Shown here in pieces: positions 25,004-32,697 of a DNA stretch of 64,000 nt. Origin of the DNA: Mesorhizobium sp. (GTDB lineage: Bacteria; Pseudomonadota; Alphaproteobacteria; Rhizobiales; Rhizobiaceae); the NCBI GenBank assembly GCA_019635735.1, contig JAHBYX010000013.1, positions 1 through 64,000 on the forward strand, written 5' to 3'. Each line of letters starts with the position of its first letter. Positions within the stretch are counted from its first letter, which is position 1. The notes beneath the pieces are model-generated. The model ran no database searches. It had not been told where the DNA came from and was given only the letters and a program-made list of their open reading frames with translations. Both the position numbers and the translations under genes were made by a program.

Positions 25004-26890
25004 ATGGCAATGGCATCGACCGCCGGCACCGTCCGGCAGGGCATGACGCGGGAGGAGAAGAAAGTCATCTTCGCCTCGTCGCTCGGCACCGTCTTCGAAT
25101 GGTACGACTTCTATCTCTACGGATCGCTCGCTGCCTTCATCGGCGCGACCTTCTTCAGCCAGTATCCGGAAGCGACGCGCAACATCTTCGCGCTGCTGGC
25201 CTTCGCGGCGGGCTTCCTGGTGCGCCCCTTCGGCGCGCTGGTGTTCGGCCGCATCGGTGACCTCGTCGGCCGCAAATACACCTTCCTCGTCACCATCCTG
25301 ATCATGGGCCTGTCGACCTTCCTGGTCGGCCTCCTGCCCGGCTCGGCCTCCATCGGCATCGCCGCCCCGATCGTCCTGATCGCGCTACGCATGCTGCAGG
25401 GCCTGGCTCTCGGCGGCGAATATGGCGGCGCGGCGACCTACGTTGCCGAGCATGCTCCCGACAACCGCCGCGGCTTCTACACCTCGTGGATCCAGACGAC
25501 GGCGACGCTCGGCCTGTTCCTTTCGCTGCTGGTGATCCTGGCGGTGCAGACGCTGCTCAGCAAGGAAGACTTCGCCGCCTGGGGCTGGCGCATTCCCTTC
25601 CTGATCTCCTTCGTCCTGCTCGGCATCTCGGTGTGGATCCGGCTTTCGCTGAGCGAATCGCCCGCCTTCCAGAAGATGAAGGAAGAGGGCAAGGGCTCCA
25701 AGGCGCCGCTGACGGAAGCCTTCGGCACCTGGAAGAACGCCAAGATCGCGCTGCTCGCCCTGTTCGGCCTCACCGCCGGCCAGGCCGTGGTGTGGTATTC
25801 CGGCCAGTTCTACGCGCTGTTCTTCCTGCAGAACGTGCTCAAGGTCGACGCGGTGTCGGTCAACATCATGATCGCGGTCGCGCTGGCCATCGGCACGATC
25901 TTCTTCGTCGTGTTCGGCTGGCTGTCCGACAAGATCGGCCGCAAGCCGATCATCATGGCGGGGCTCCTGCTGGCGATCCTGACCTACTTCCCGCTGTTCA
26001 AGGCGCTGACCGTCGCGGCCAACCCGGCCCTGGCGACGGCGCAGGCCACGACGCGGGCGACGGTGACCGCTGCTCCGGGGGACTGCAAGTTCCAGTTCAA
26101 TCCGGTCGGCACCGCCAAGTTCACTACCTCCTGCGACATCGCGACCGCCTACCTGACGCGCAACTCGGTGCCCTACGACGTGGTCCAGACGGCGGCTCCC
26201 GGCACCGCGGCAACGGTCAAGATCGGCGACAAGACGATCGAGTCCTACGACGCGATCGCGGCGGGCGACAAGGCGACGGGCCTCGGCAACGCCTTCAACA
26301 AGCAGGTCAACCTCGCGCTCCACGATGCCGGCTATCCGCTGGTGCGCGGTGCCGCGACCGTGGCCGACCAGAAGCTCGACGCCTTCGTCGCGGCCAACCC
26401 GGAAGTGAAGCTCGACGCCGCCGCCATCCGCGCCGGCGAGAAGAAGATGGTCCCGACCGAAAAGGCGATCAAGGACAAGCTCGTGACCGCCGAGGAAGCG
26501 GCAGGAGCGGCCGAGATCACCACCTACTCGATCCCCGCGGCCGGCAGCTTCACGATGGTGGCGGACCCGGCGGCCGTGAACTGGCCGATGGTCATCGCGA
26601 TCCTGTTCGTGCTGATCGTCTACGTGACGATGGTCTACGGCCCGATCGCGGCCATCCTGGTCGAGATGTTCCCGACCCGCATCCGCTACACCGGCATGTC
26701 GCTGCCCTACCATATCGGCAACGGCTGGTTCGGCGGCCTGCTGCCGGCGACCGTCTTCGCAATGAGCGCGGCGGCCGGCGACATCTACTACGGCCTCTGG
26801 TATCCGATCGCGGTCGCGGCGATGAGCTTCGTCATCGGCATGCTGTTCGTGAAGGACACGCTGGGGACGAGCCTGCACGCCAAGGACTGA
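25004..26890 (+). CDS. MFS metabolite:H+ symporter with a large extra domain
   Basis: 628 residues, longer than the usual 430-560 for this MHS group. The ShiA/KgtP-type core is clear: SSLGTVFEWYDFYLYGSLAA, RPFGALVFGRIGDLVGRKYT, MLQGLALGGEYGGAATYVAE, GWLSDKIGRKPIIM and a final EMFPTRIRYTGMSLPYHIGN. Between helices about 8 and 9 (residues 340-525) lies a hydrophilic insertion with two Cys (GDCKFQF, TTSCDIA) and many Ala/Thr/Lys, probably periplasmic. Likely substrate is a dicarboxylate or similar organic acid. ATG 25004 has GGGAGGA upstream. A terminator follows. Confidence 0.92.
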   Translation: MAMASTAGTVRQGMTREEKKVIFASSLGTVFEWYDFYLYGSLAAFIGATFFSQYPEATRNIFALLAFAAGFLVRPFGALVFGRIGDLVGRKYTFLVTILIMGLSTFLVGLLPGSASIGIAAPIVLIALRMLQGLALGGEYGGAATYVAEHAPDNRRGFYTSWIQTTATLGLFLSLLVILAVQTLLSKEDFAAWGWRIPFLISFVLLGISVWIRLSLSESPAFQKMKEEGKGSKAPLTEAFGTWKNAKIALLALFGLTAGQAVVWYSGQFYALFFLQNVLKVDAVSVNIMIAVALAIGTIFFVVFGWLSDKIGRKPIIMAGLLLAILTYFPLFKALTVAANPALATAQATTRATVTAAPGDCKFQFNPVGTAKFTTSCDIATAYLTRNSVPYDVVQTAAPGTAATVKIGDKTIESYDAIAAGDKATGLGNAFNKQVNLALHDAGYPLVRGAATVADQKLDAFVAANPEVKLDAAAIRAGEKKMVPTEKAIKDKLVTAEEAAGAAEITTYSIPAAGSFTMVADPAAVNWPMVIAILFVLIVYVTMVYGPIAAILVEMFPTRIRYTGMSLPYHIGNGWFGGLLPATVFAMSAAAGDIYYGLWYPIAVAAMSFVIGMLFVKDTLGTSLHAKD

Positions 26891-26916
26891 CGCGCGGGCG
26901 TATGAACGGACGAAAG

Positions 26917-26952
26917 GCCCCGGCGCGCAACCGCCGGGGCACTTTCTTTGTT
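26917..26952 (+). terminator. Rho-independent terminator after the MFS gene
   Basis: Perfect 9-bp GC stem GCCCCGGCG (26917-26925) with CGCCGGGGC (26932-26940), six-base loop, then ACTTTCTTTG. It lies 27 bases after the stop codon. Confidence 0.85.
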
Positions 26953-27102
26953 GGACGGATCAGGAAATGGCGCGACGGTCGGCCTCCGCTTCTCTTTGGA
27001 CCTGCCCCTCTCTTGCGATTTCTAGCACTTAGCCTGCGCGAAGCTTGGCTAAGATGCTGAAATCGCTTTCTCCCCCTCAAGGGGGGAGATAGGCTCTCCG
27101 CC

Positions 27103-28134
27103 ATGCGCTCCACCAAGACCATCCACGTCATCTCCTGCCATGCCGAGGGCGAGGTCGGGGATGTGATCGTGGGCGGGGTGGCGGCGCCGCCGGGGGAGAC
27201 GCTGTGGGAGCAGAGCCGGTTCATCCACCGGGACGGAACCCTGCGCAACTTCGTGCTGAACGAGCCGCGCGGCGGGGTGTTCCGGCACGTGAACCTGCTC
27301 GTGCCGCCGAAGGATCCGCGCGCGGCGATGGGCTTCATCATCATGGAGCCGGCCGATACGCCGCCCATGTCGGGCTCGAATTCGATCTGCGTCTCCACCG
27401 TGTTGCTCGACAGCGGCATCGTGCCGATGACGGAGCCGGTGACGCGGCTGGTGCTGGAGGCGCCGGGCGGGCTGGTCGCCGTGGAGGCCGAGTGCCGGAA
27501 CGGCAAGGCCGAGCGGATCACCGTCACCAACCTGCCCTCCTTCGCCGACAGGCTGGGCGTCCCGCTGGAGGTCGAGGGATTCGGGACATTGACCGTCGAT
27601 ACCGCTTATGGCGGCGACAGTTTCGTCATCGTCGATGCGGAAAGATTGGGATTCGCGCTGGAGCCGGGCGAGGCGCGGGCACTGGCGGAGATCGGCACGA
27701 GGATCACCGTGGCGGCGGACGAGCAGATCGGCTTCTCGCATCCGGAGAATCCGGACTGGGATCATTTTTCGTTCTGCGCTTTCGCGGGACCGGTCAGCGG
27801 CGAGAGCGGCAGGCTGACCGGCCGATCCGCGGTGGCGATCCGGCCCGGCAAGATCGACCGCTCGCCGACCGGCACGGCGATCTCGGCGCGCATGGCGGTG
27901 ATGCATGCCAAGGGGATGATGAAGGAGGGCGATACGTTCGAAGGCGTGTCGCTGATCGGATCGCGCTTCACCGGCCGGATCGCCGGCGTGACGCGCGTGG
28001 GAGACAGGCCGGCGATCGTGCCCCAGATCTCGGGCCGAGCATGGATCACCGGCACGCACCAGCTGATGCTCGATCCGGAAGACCCGTGGCCCGGCGGCTA
28101 CCGGCTGTCTGACACCTGGCCCGGCGCGCGCTAG
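27103..28134 (+). CDS. Proline racemase family enzyme with a Ser/Thr pair
   Basis: 343 residues, complete. The family covers proline racemase, 4-hydroxyproline epimerase and trans-3-hydroxy-L-proline dehydratase. The first catalytic position, normally Cys in MCGHGTI, is Ser here (PPMSGSNSICVST). The second, normally Cys in SPCGTG, is Thr (KIDRSPTGTAISARMA). Thr at site 2 is the dehydratase pattern, but Ser at site 1 departs from the Cys/Thr pair described there. Racemization by two cysteines is not possible; dehydration or another reaction is likelier. No neighbouring hydroxyproline genes. Confidence 0.85.
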   Translation: MRSTKTIHVISCHAEGEVGDVIVGGVAAPPGETLWEQSRFIHRDGTLRNFVLNEPRGGVFRHVNLLVPPKDPRAAMGFIIMEPADTPPMSGSNSICVSTVLLDSGIVPMTEPVTRLVLEAPGGLVAVEAECRNGKAERITVTNLPSFADRLGVPLEVEGFGTLTVDTAYGGDSFVIVDAERLGFALEPGEARALAEIGTRITVAADEQIGFSHPENPDWDHFSFCAFAGPVSGESGRLTGRSAVAIRPGKIDRSPTGTAISARMAVMHAKGMMKEGDTFEGVSLIGSRFTGRIAGVTRVGDRPAIVPQISGRAWITGTHQLMLDPEDPWPGGYRLSDTWPGAR

Positions 28135-28162
28135 CGCCGGCGCTCTTTCTACCCGGCATTTC

Positions 28163-28261
28163 TCAGAACGCCGTCAGTCCGCCCAGCGACACCAGCGCGA
28201 CAAAACCGGCGCATGCGAAGAACAGGCCGTAGCTGACGTAATCTCCACCCATCGGTTCCAT
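28163..28261 (-). CDS. 32-residue membrane protein
   Basis: ATG 28261 follows a strong GGAGGA site and encodes MEPMGGDYVSYGLFFACAGF followed by VALVSLGGLTAF: a short polar head and one membrane helix. It lies just downstream of the sugar-acid operon on the same strand. Function unknown; the ribosome binding site and clean helix argue for a real gene. Confidence 0.5.
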   Translation of the reverse strand: MEPMGGDYVSYGLFFACAGFVALVSLGGLTAF

Positions 28262-28345
28262 GACGAACTCCTCCAGATTGCGTTTGCAATGCGCAGAGGG
28301 GTCGGCGGGTTCCGCGGCGCGGCCCCGGAATGACGGACGTTTGGC

Positions 28346-29410
28346 TTAGCCTGCGAGACGGTCGGCCGCGGTCGCCGCGATCGCCTCGGCGAGCGTCAGG
28401 TTCCAGCGGCGGCGGAGGTAGTCGCGGAAGTCGAAGCAGGGCAGACCGGGACAGACCTCGAACTCGATGAGGTGGACGATATCGTCCGCTTCGACGCGGA
28501 AATCCATCGAGAAGACGTCGCGCAGGCCGAGGCCTTCGATCAGCCGGGCGGCGACGGCGCGGATTCTGGCCTCCGCCTTCGGCTGCGTCGCGCCGACCTG
28601 CTCCAGCACCGGCTCGGCATAGGCGCCCGACGCCTTCGCCGCCTCGCCGGTTTCGCCGTAGAGAGCGAGGCTGTCGTCCATCGTCTGGAAGTCGGCGCCG
28701 GAGTCGACGAAAACGGCGGCGAGCGCGTCGGGGCCGGCCTGCCGGTCTACCGCCAGGTAGCTGGCGCGGACGTTGCGGCCGGGCACGTAGGGCTGCACCA
28801 CGGCGTCGTCGCGGAAGGCCTCGTGGATGCGGCGCGAGAGATCGAGGGCATGGTCGAGGGTGGCGGCGCGCGAATCCGCCCAGATGCCGATCTTGGAGCC
28901 GAGACGGTTCGGCTTGACGAACCAGCCGAACGGCGAGGGCGAAGGCTCGACGATCCAGGCTCCGTTCCGGGCCAGTCCGCAATGCGGCGTCGGCAGGCCG
29001 AGCGCGCGCAGGACGGCGCCGGAGCGGAACTTGTCCTGGCAGAGCGCGAAGAGCGAATCGTCGCTGCCGATCGTGCGCATGCCAGCGAGACGGGCGAGCG
29101 CGGGCGCGGCGCCGCCGCGAAAATAGGCGATCCCGTCGGAGATCGTCCAGACCAGCGTGCGCTTCGGGTCGCGGGCCGAAATGGCCGCCGCCGCCTCGTC
29201 GAGCTCGACGGGCGTGAACGTCACGCCGCGCGCCGCGCAGGCGGCGGCGAAGGCGGGAAGCTCGGGCTGGATGTCGGTCGACTGAGCCAGATAGGAGGAA
29301 ACCTCGAGCGCGCGCCGGTCGGAAAAGCCCTGCGCGCGCAGGCGGACCCGGCAGGCTTCCTCCGGCTCGTAGACGAAGAGAAGTTCACCGAGGGAGGTGG
29401 TCGGTTTCAC
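28346..29410 (-). CDS. ATP-grasp domain protein
   Basis: 354 residues. ATP-grasp features: GWFVKPNRLGSKIGIWADSR for nucleotide binding, DDAVVQPYVPGRNVRASYLA in the central part, and DVFSMDFRVEADDIVHLIEF with EVCPGLPCFDF for metal-binding residues, the latter replacing the usual E-x-N-x-x-P with E-x-C-P. Resembles D-Ala-D-Ala-ligase-like carboxylate-amine ligases. Last gene of a five-gene overlapping operon, sharing ATGA with the lactonase. Why a ligase belongs with galactonate-type enzymes is unclear. Confidence 0.85.
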   Translation of the reverse strand: MKPTTSLGELLFVYEPEEACRVRLRAQGFSDRRALEVSSYLAQSTDIQPELPAFAAACAARGVTFTPVELDEAAAAISARDPKRTLVWTISDGIAYFRGGAAPALARLAGMRTIGSDDSLFALCQDKFRSGAVLRALGLPTPHCGLARNGAWIVEPSPSPFGWFVKPNRLGSKIGIWADSRAATLDHALDLSRRIHEAFRDDAVVQPYVPGRNVRASYLAVDRQAGPDALAAVFVDSGADFQTMDDSLALYGETGEAAKASGAYAEPVLEQVGATQPKAEARIRAVAARLIEGLGLRDVFSMDFRVEADDIVHLIEFEVCPGLPCFDFRDYLRRRWNLTLAEAIAATAADRLAG

Positions 29411-30279
29411 ACCAGCACGTCCGGTTCGGCGCGGCCTTTGACCTCGACGTCGAGCAGGTAGAGCCTGCCTGCGCCGGGATCGGCGCGACGCGCGGCATCA
29501 TCCATGCCTTCGCAGGCCGTGGTGACGGCGAGACGGGAGAAGTCGCTGCCGACGAAGACGGGGCAGGAGGACTGGCTGGCGGGGACCGGAATGCTGCGCA
29601 GGTGCCGCCCGTCAGGTGCGTAAGCATCGACGCGCGAAGAACCCCAGCGCGCGTTCCAGATGACGCCGTCGGCGTCGCAGACCGAGCCGTCGATGCCGCC
29701 TGATTTGCCGCGATGGTCGAGAAGCACCTGCGGAGCGCCGGTGGGCAGGCCGGTCAAGGGATCGCAGGCGACGCGGAAGAGGATGTTCTTGGCGGTGTCG
29801 GCGAAATAGCCGGTGGTCCCGTCGGGCGAGAAGCAGATCGAGTTGGGAATGCTGATGTCGGGGAAGAGCCTGCGCACTTCGCCCTCACGGAACCAGTAGA
29901 TGGCGCCGGCGTGCTTCTCGGCCTTCTTGCCCATCGTGCCGGCCCAGATCGAGCCGGAGGGGTGGGCGCGGGCGTCGTTCGAGCGGGTGGCGGCATTGTC
30001 GGCCTCGACCGGCGTGTGCAGCGTGAGCATTCCGGTGGCGCGGTCGCGGAAATGGAAGCCCGTCTCGGTCCACATGAGCTGGCGGCCGGCATCGACGCGG
30101 AACAGGGCGCTGGCCATCATGGGGAGGTCGTGCACGAGCGTCGGTCCGTCGGGAAATGGCCGCTCGAGCAGTTTCCGGCCGAGGATGTCGAACCAGTAGA
30201 CCGTATCGGTGGCCGCGTCGTAGGTCGGCCCCTCGCCGAGGGTGCAGACTATGTCGCAGAGCGTCGTGGCGGTGTTCAC
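29407..30279 (-). CDS. SMP-30/gluconolactonase family lactonase
   Basis: 290 residues from GTG 30279. The six-bladed propeller metal site is visible: E in CTLGEGPTYD, N/D in ATRSNDARAHPSGSIWAGTM, N in DISIPNSICFSPDG, and D in SGGIDGSVCDADGVIWNARW. Hydrolyses sugar lactones to aldonic acids, the step after the SDR dehydrogenase. Overlaps dgoA by GTGA and the ATP-grasp gene by ATGA. Confidence 0.93.
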   Translation of the reverse strand: MNTATTLCDIVCTLGEGPTYDAATDTVYWFDILGRKLLERPFPDGPTLVHDLPMMASALFRVDAGRQLMWTETGFHFRDRATGMLTLHTPVEADNAATRSNDARAHPSGSIWAGTMGKKAEKHAGAIYWFREGEVRRLFPDISIPNSICFSPDGTTGYFADTAKNILFRVACDPLTGLPTGAPQVLLDHRGKSGGIDGSVCDADGVIWNARWGSSRVDAYAPDGRHLRSIPVPASQSSCPVFVGSDFSRLAVTTACEGMDDAARRADPGAGRLYLLDVEVKGRAEPDVLV

Positions 30280-30914
30280 GGCCTGCCTCCGAACACCTTG
30301 TCATAGGCGGCGACGGCCGCCCTGGCGCGGGCGGCGACCTCGGCCGCGTCGAGGCCCGGCTTGTAGAGGCTGGAGCCGAGGCCGAAGGCGGTGACCCCGG
30401 CCTTGGCGTAGGCGGCGAAATCTGTCTCCGACACGCCGCCGACGGCGCCCACCACCACCTCGCGCGGCAGCACCGCCTTGAGCGCCGAGATGCCGGCGGG
30501 GCCGAGCACGCTGGCCGGAAAGAACTTCAGCGCCGAGGCGCCGCAATGATGCGCCAGGAACGCCTCGGTCGCGGTGAACACGCCGGGCATGGTCACCATG
30601 CCGAAGCCGGCGGCGCGGGCGAGGATGCCGGGATCGACATTGGGCGAGACCAGCAGCTGCCCGCCTGCGTCGCGAAGGGAGTCGACGTCGTCCGGCCTGA
30701 CCACCGTGCCGGCGCCGACCAGCGCAAGGGTAAACCGTTTCGCAAGCGTTTCGATCGAGCGGAAAGGATCGGGAGAGTTGAGCGGGACTTCGATCGCGTC
30801 GATGCCGGCGGAATGGATCGCCTCGCCGATGCCGGCGACCTCGTGATGGGTGACACCCCGCAAAATGGCGACCAGGTTGCGCTTAAGCTTCGGCCAGGGG
30901 ACGGAAGTGCTCAT
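30276..30914 (-). CDS. dgoA: 2-dehydro-3-deoxy-6-phosphogalactonate aldolase
   Basis: 212 residues, KDPG/KDPGal aldolase family. The general base Glu lies in IDAIEVPLNSPDP and the Schiff-base Lys in CGASALKFFPAS; LVGAGTVV and GAVGGVSETDF line the phosphate site. The PLNSP signature and the adjacent kinase support the galactonate over the gluconate isozyme. Splits KDPGal into pyruvate and glyceraldehyde-3-phosphate. ATG 30914 has AGGAG upstream and overlaps the dgoK stop. Confidence 0.93.
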   Translation of the reverse strand: MSTSVPWPKLKRNLVAILRGVTHHEVAGIGEAIHSAGIDAIEVPLNSPDPFRSIETLAKRFTLALVGAGTVVRPDDVDSLRDAGGQLLVSPNVDPGILARAAGFGMVTMPGVFTATEAFLAHHCGASALKFFPASVLGPAGISALKAVLPREVVVGAVGGVSETDFAAYAKAGVTAFGLGSSLYKPGLDAAEVAARARAAVAAYDKVFGGRP

Positions 30915-31843
30915 GCGGATGCTCCTGGGAAGTAGAGGCGGCGGCCGGCCTCGAACAGGCCCTTGCGCACCGCGGCGTCGGCATCGACGAGGTCGACCAG
31001 CAGGCCCGCGGTGGCCAGCGCCGCCGCATAGCGCTTCGCCATGCCGCCGGAGGCGACGAGGGTGACGAGATGCATGCCGGGCGACGCGGACACCGCACCC
31101 GCGATCTCGGCGCCGATCAGGAGGCCGGACAGCGTTGCCGCGGCATCCTCGGCCGGGATGCGGCCCAGCAGCCCGCCGGCGCGGATGGCGAAGAGCGCCG
31201 AGGTGAGGCGTTCGGGATGGGCGAGCGCCGTCTTCAGGGCTTCGCGGAAGGCGGGCGCAGTCGGCGCGCCCGCATCCGGCGCCTCGCCGAGCGAATGGCG
31301 CAGGATCGACTGCGTGGCGATGAGATGGAACAGTTCGCCTGTCATCGCGGTGCGGAAGCCGGTCACGACGCCGTCCTCGACGCGGACCCATTTGGAATGG
31401 GTGCCCGGCATGCAGACGAAACGGGTGCCTCCGCCGAGTTCCGCGCCGGCGATCTGGGTTTCCTCGCCGCGCATCACGTCGGGATGTGCGCCGCGCTGGG
31501 CGAGGCCGGGCAGGATGCGCACCGGGCGGCGCGCGCCGGGCGCTTCGGTCGCGGCGTGGGCGAAGTCGGATATCCGCGCCGGCACGTCGAGATAGCCCGC
31601 CTCGACCCAGCCCTGGCGGGCGCCGGCCATGCCGCAGACGATGGCGGGCAGCTCGTCGGGCGCATCCAGGGCGGCGAGATGCTCTTCCAGCACGTTGGCA
31701 AAACCCTTCGCGCCGGCGCTCGACATGCCCTCGCCCGACTTGCGCTCCGCGATCACCTCGCCCGCGCCGTCGAGCAGCCAGACGCGGAGATTGGACGTGC
31801 CCCAGTCGACCGCCGCAAGGACCGGTTCGGCCGCAACCGTCAC
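30911..31843 (-). CDS. dgoK: 2-dehydro-3-deoxygalactonokinase
   Basis: 310 residues from GTG 31843, which overlaps the SDR stop codon (GTGA). DgoK motifs: AVDWGTSNLRVWLLDG (phosphate 1), CGMAGARQGWVEAGYL, FVCMPGTHSKWVRVEDG, TGELFHLI. Phosphorylates 2-keto-3-deoxygalactonate for DgoA. Confidence 0.94.
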   Translation of the reverse strand: MTVAAEPVLAAVDWGTSNLRVWLLDGAGEVIAERKSGEGMSSAGAKGFANVLEEHLAALDAPDELPAIVCGMAGARQGWVEAGYLDVPARISDFAHAATEAPGARRPVRILPGLAQRGAHPDVMRGEETQIAGAELGGGTRFVCMPGTHSKWVRVEDGVVTGFRTAMTGELFHLIATQSILRHSLGEAPDAGAPTAPAFREALKTALAHPERLTSALFAIRAGGLLGRIPAEDAAATLSGLLIGAEIAGAVSASPGMHLVTLVASGGMAKRYAAALATAGLLVDLVDADAAVRKGLFEAGRRLYFPGASA

Positions 31844-32607
31844 AGGAAGCCCCCGTCGACGATCATCGTCTGGGCGGTGAGCATGCGCGAGGCGTCGGAG
31901 GCGAGGAAGAGGCACGGGCCGACGATGTCCTCCGGCTTCATCACCTCGGGGATGCACTGTTTGGCGACATGGGCGGCGAGCGCTTCCTCGGTGACCCACA
32001 ATTCCCGCTGGCGTTCGGTGATGACCCAACCGGGTGCGATGGCGTTGACGCGGATGCCGTGCTTGCCGAGCGCGCCGGCGAGCCCCTTGGTCAGCCCGAT
32101 GATGCCGGCCTTGGCGGCAGTATAGGACGGCAGGGTGCCCAAATTGATCATGAAGGAGGTGGAGGTGAAATTGATGATCGAGCCGGTGCCGGCCTTCTTC
32201 ATGCCCTCGGTCACCGCCTGCGCGGTGAAGAAATGCGGCTTGAGGTTGACCGCCTGGTTGGCGTCCCAGAACTCGGACGTGACCTCGGCGATGTCGTGCC
32301 GGTCGTCGCGGGCGGCGTTGTTGATCAGCACCAGCGCCGGGCCGTGCGTGGTCTCTGCCTGGTGAATGGCCGCCTGCAGCGCATCGATGTCGCGCAGGTC
32401 GGCCCGAAGATAGAGCGGCCGCGTGCCGGTCTCCCGCTCCAGCCGGTCGCACAGCGCCGTGCTCGGCCCGTCGGCGATGTCGATGAAGGCGACTTTCGAG
32501 CCCTGCCGGAGGAAGCCTTCGGTCAAGGCCGCGCCGATGCCCGATCCGCCGCCGGTGATGAGGACGGGCTTGCCCTTCAGGTCCGGAAACACCGCCGTGA
32601 CTGCCAT
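31840..32607 (-). CDS. SDR family sugar dehydrogenase
   Basis: 255 residues. NAD(P) site LITGGGSGIGAALTEGF, NNAARDD, catalytic Ser (INFTSTSFM), Tyr-Lys (YTAAKAG) and the PGWVITERQ loop. As first gene of the dgoK-dgoA-lactonase operon it probably oxidises D-galactose or a related aldose (L-arabinose, D-fucose) to the lactone. Exact sugar not deducible. AAGGAGC precedes ATG 32607. Confidence 0.92.
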   Translation of the reverse strand: MAVTAVFPDLKGKPVLITGGGSGIGAALTEGFLRQGSKVAFIDIADGPSTALCDRLERETGTRPLYLRADLRDIDALQAAIHQAETTHGPALVLINNAARDDRHDIAEVTSEFWDANQAVNLKPHFFTAQAVTEGMKKAGTGSIINFTSTSFMINLGTLPSYTAAKAGIIGLTKGLAGALGKHGIRVNAIAPGWVITERQRELWVTEEALAAHVAKQCIPEVMKPEDIVGPCLFLASDASRMLTAQTMIVDGGFL

Positions 32608-32697
32608 GTGTGAAGCTCCTTCTCCCGGCGCGAATGTATCGGGGAAAGGCGCCGCGCAGACAAGGCCCCTGTGCGGGCGGCCGACGGGAAGACGACT

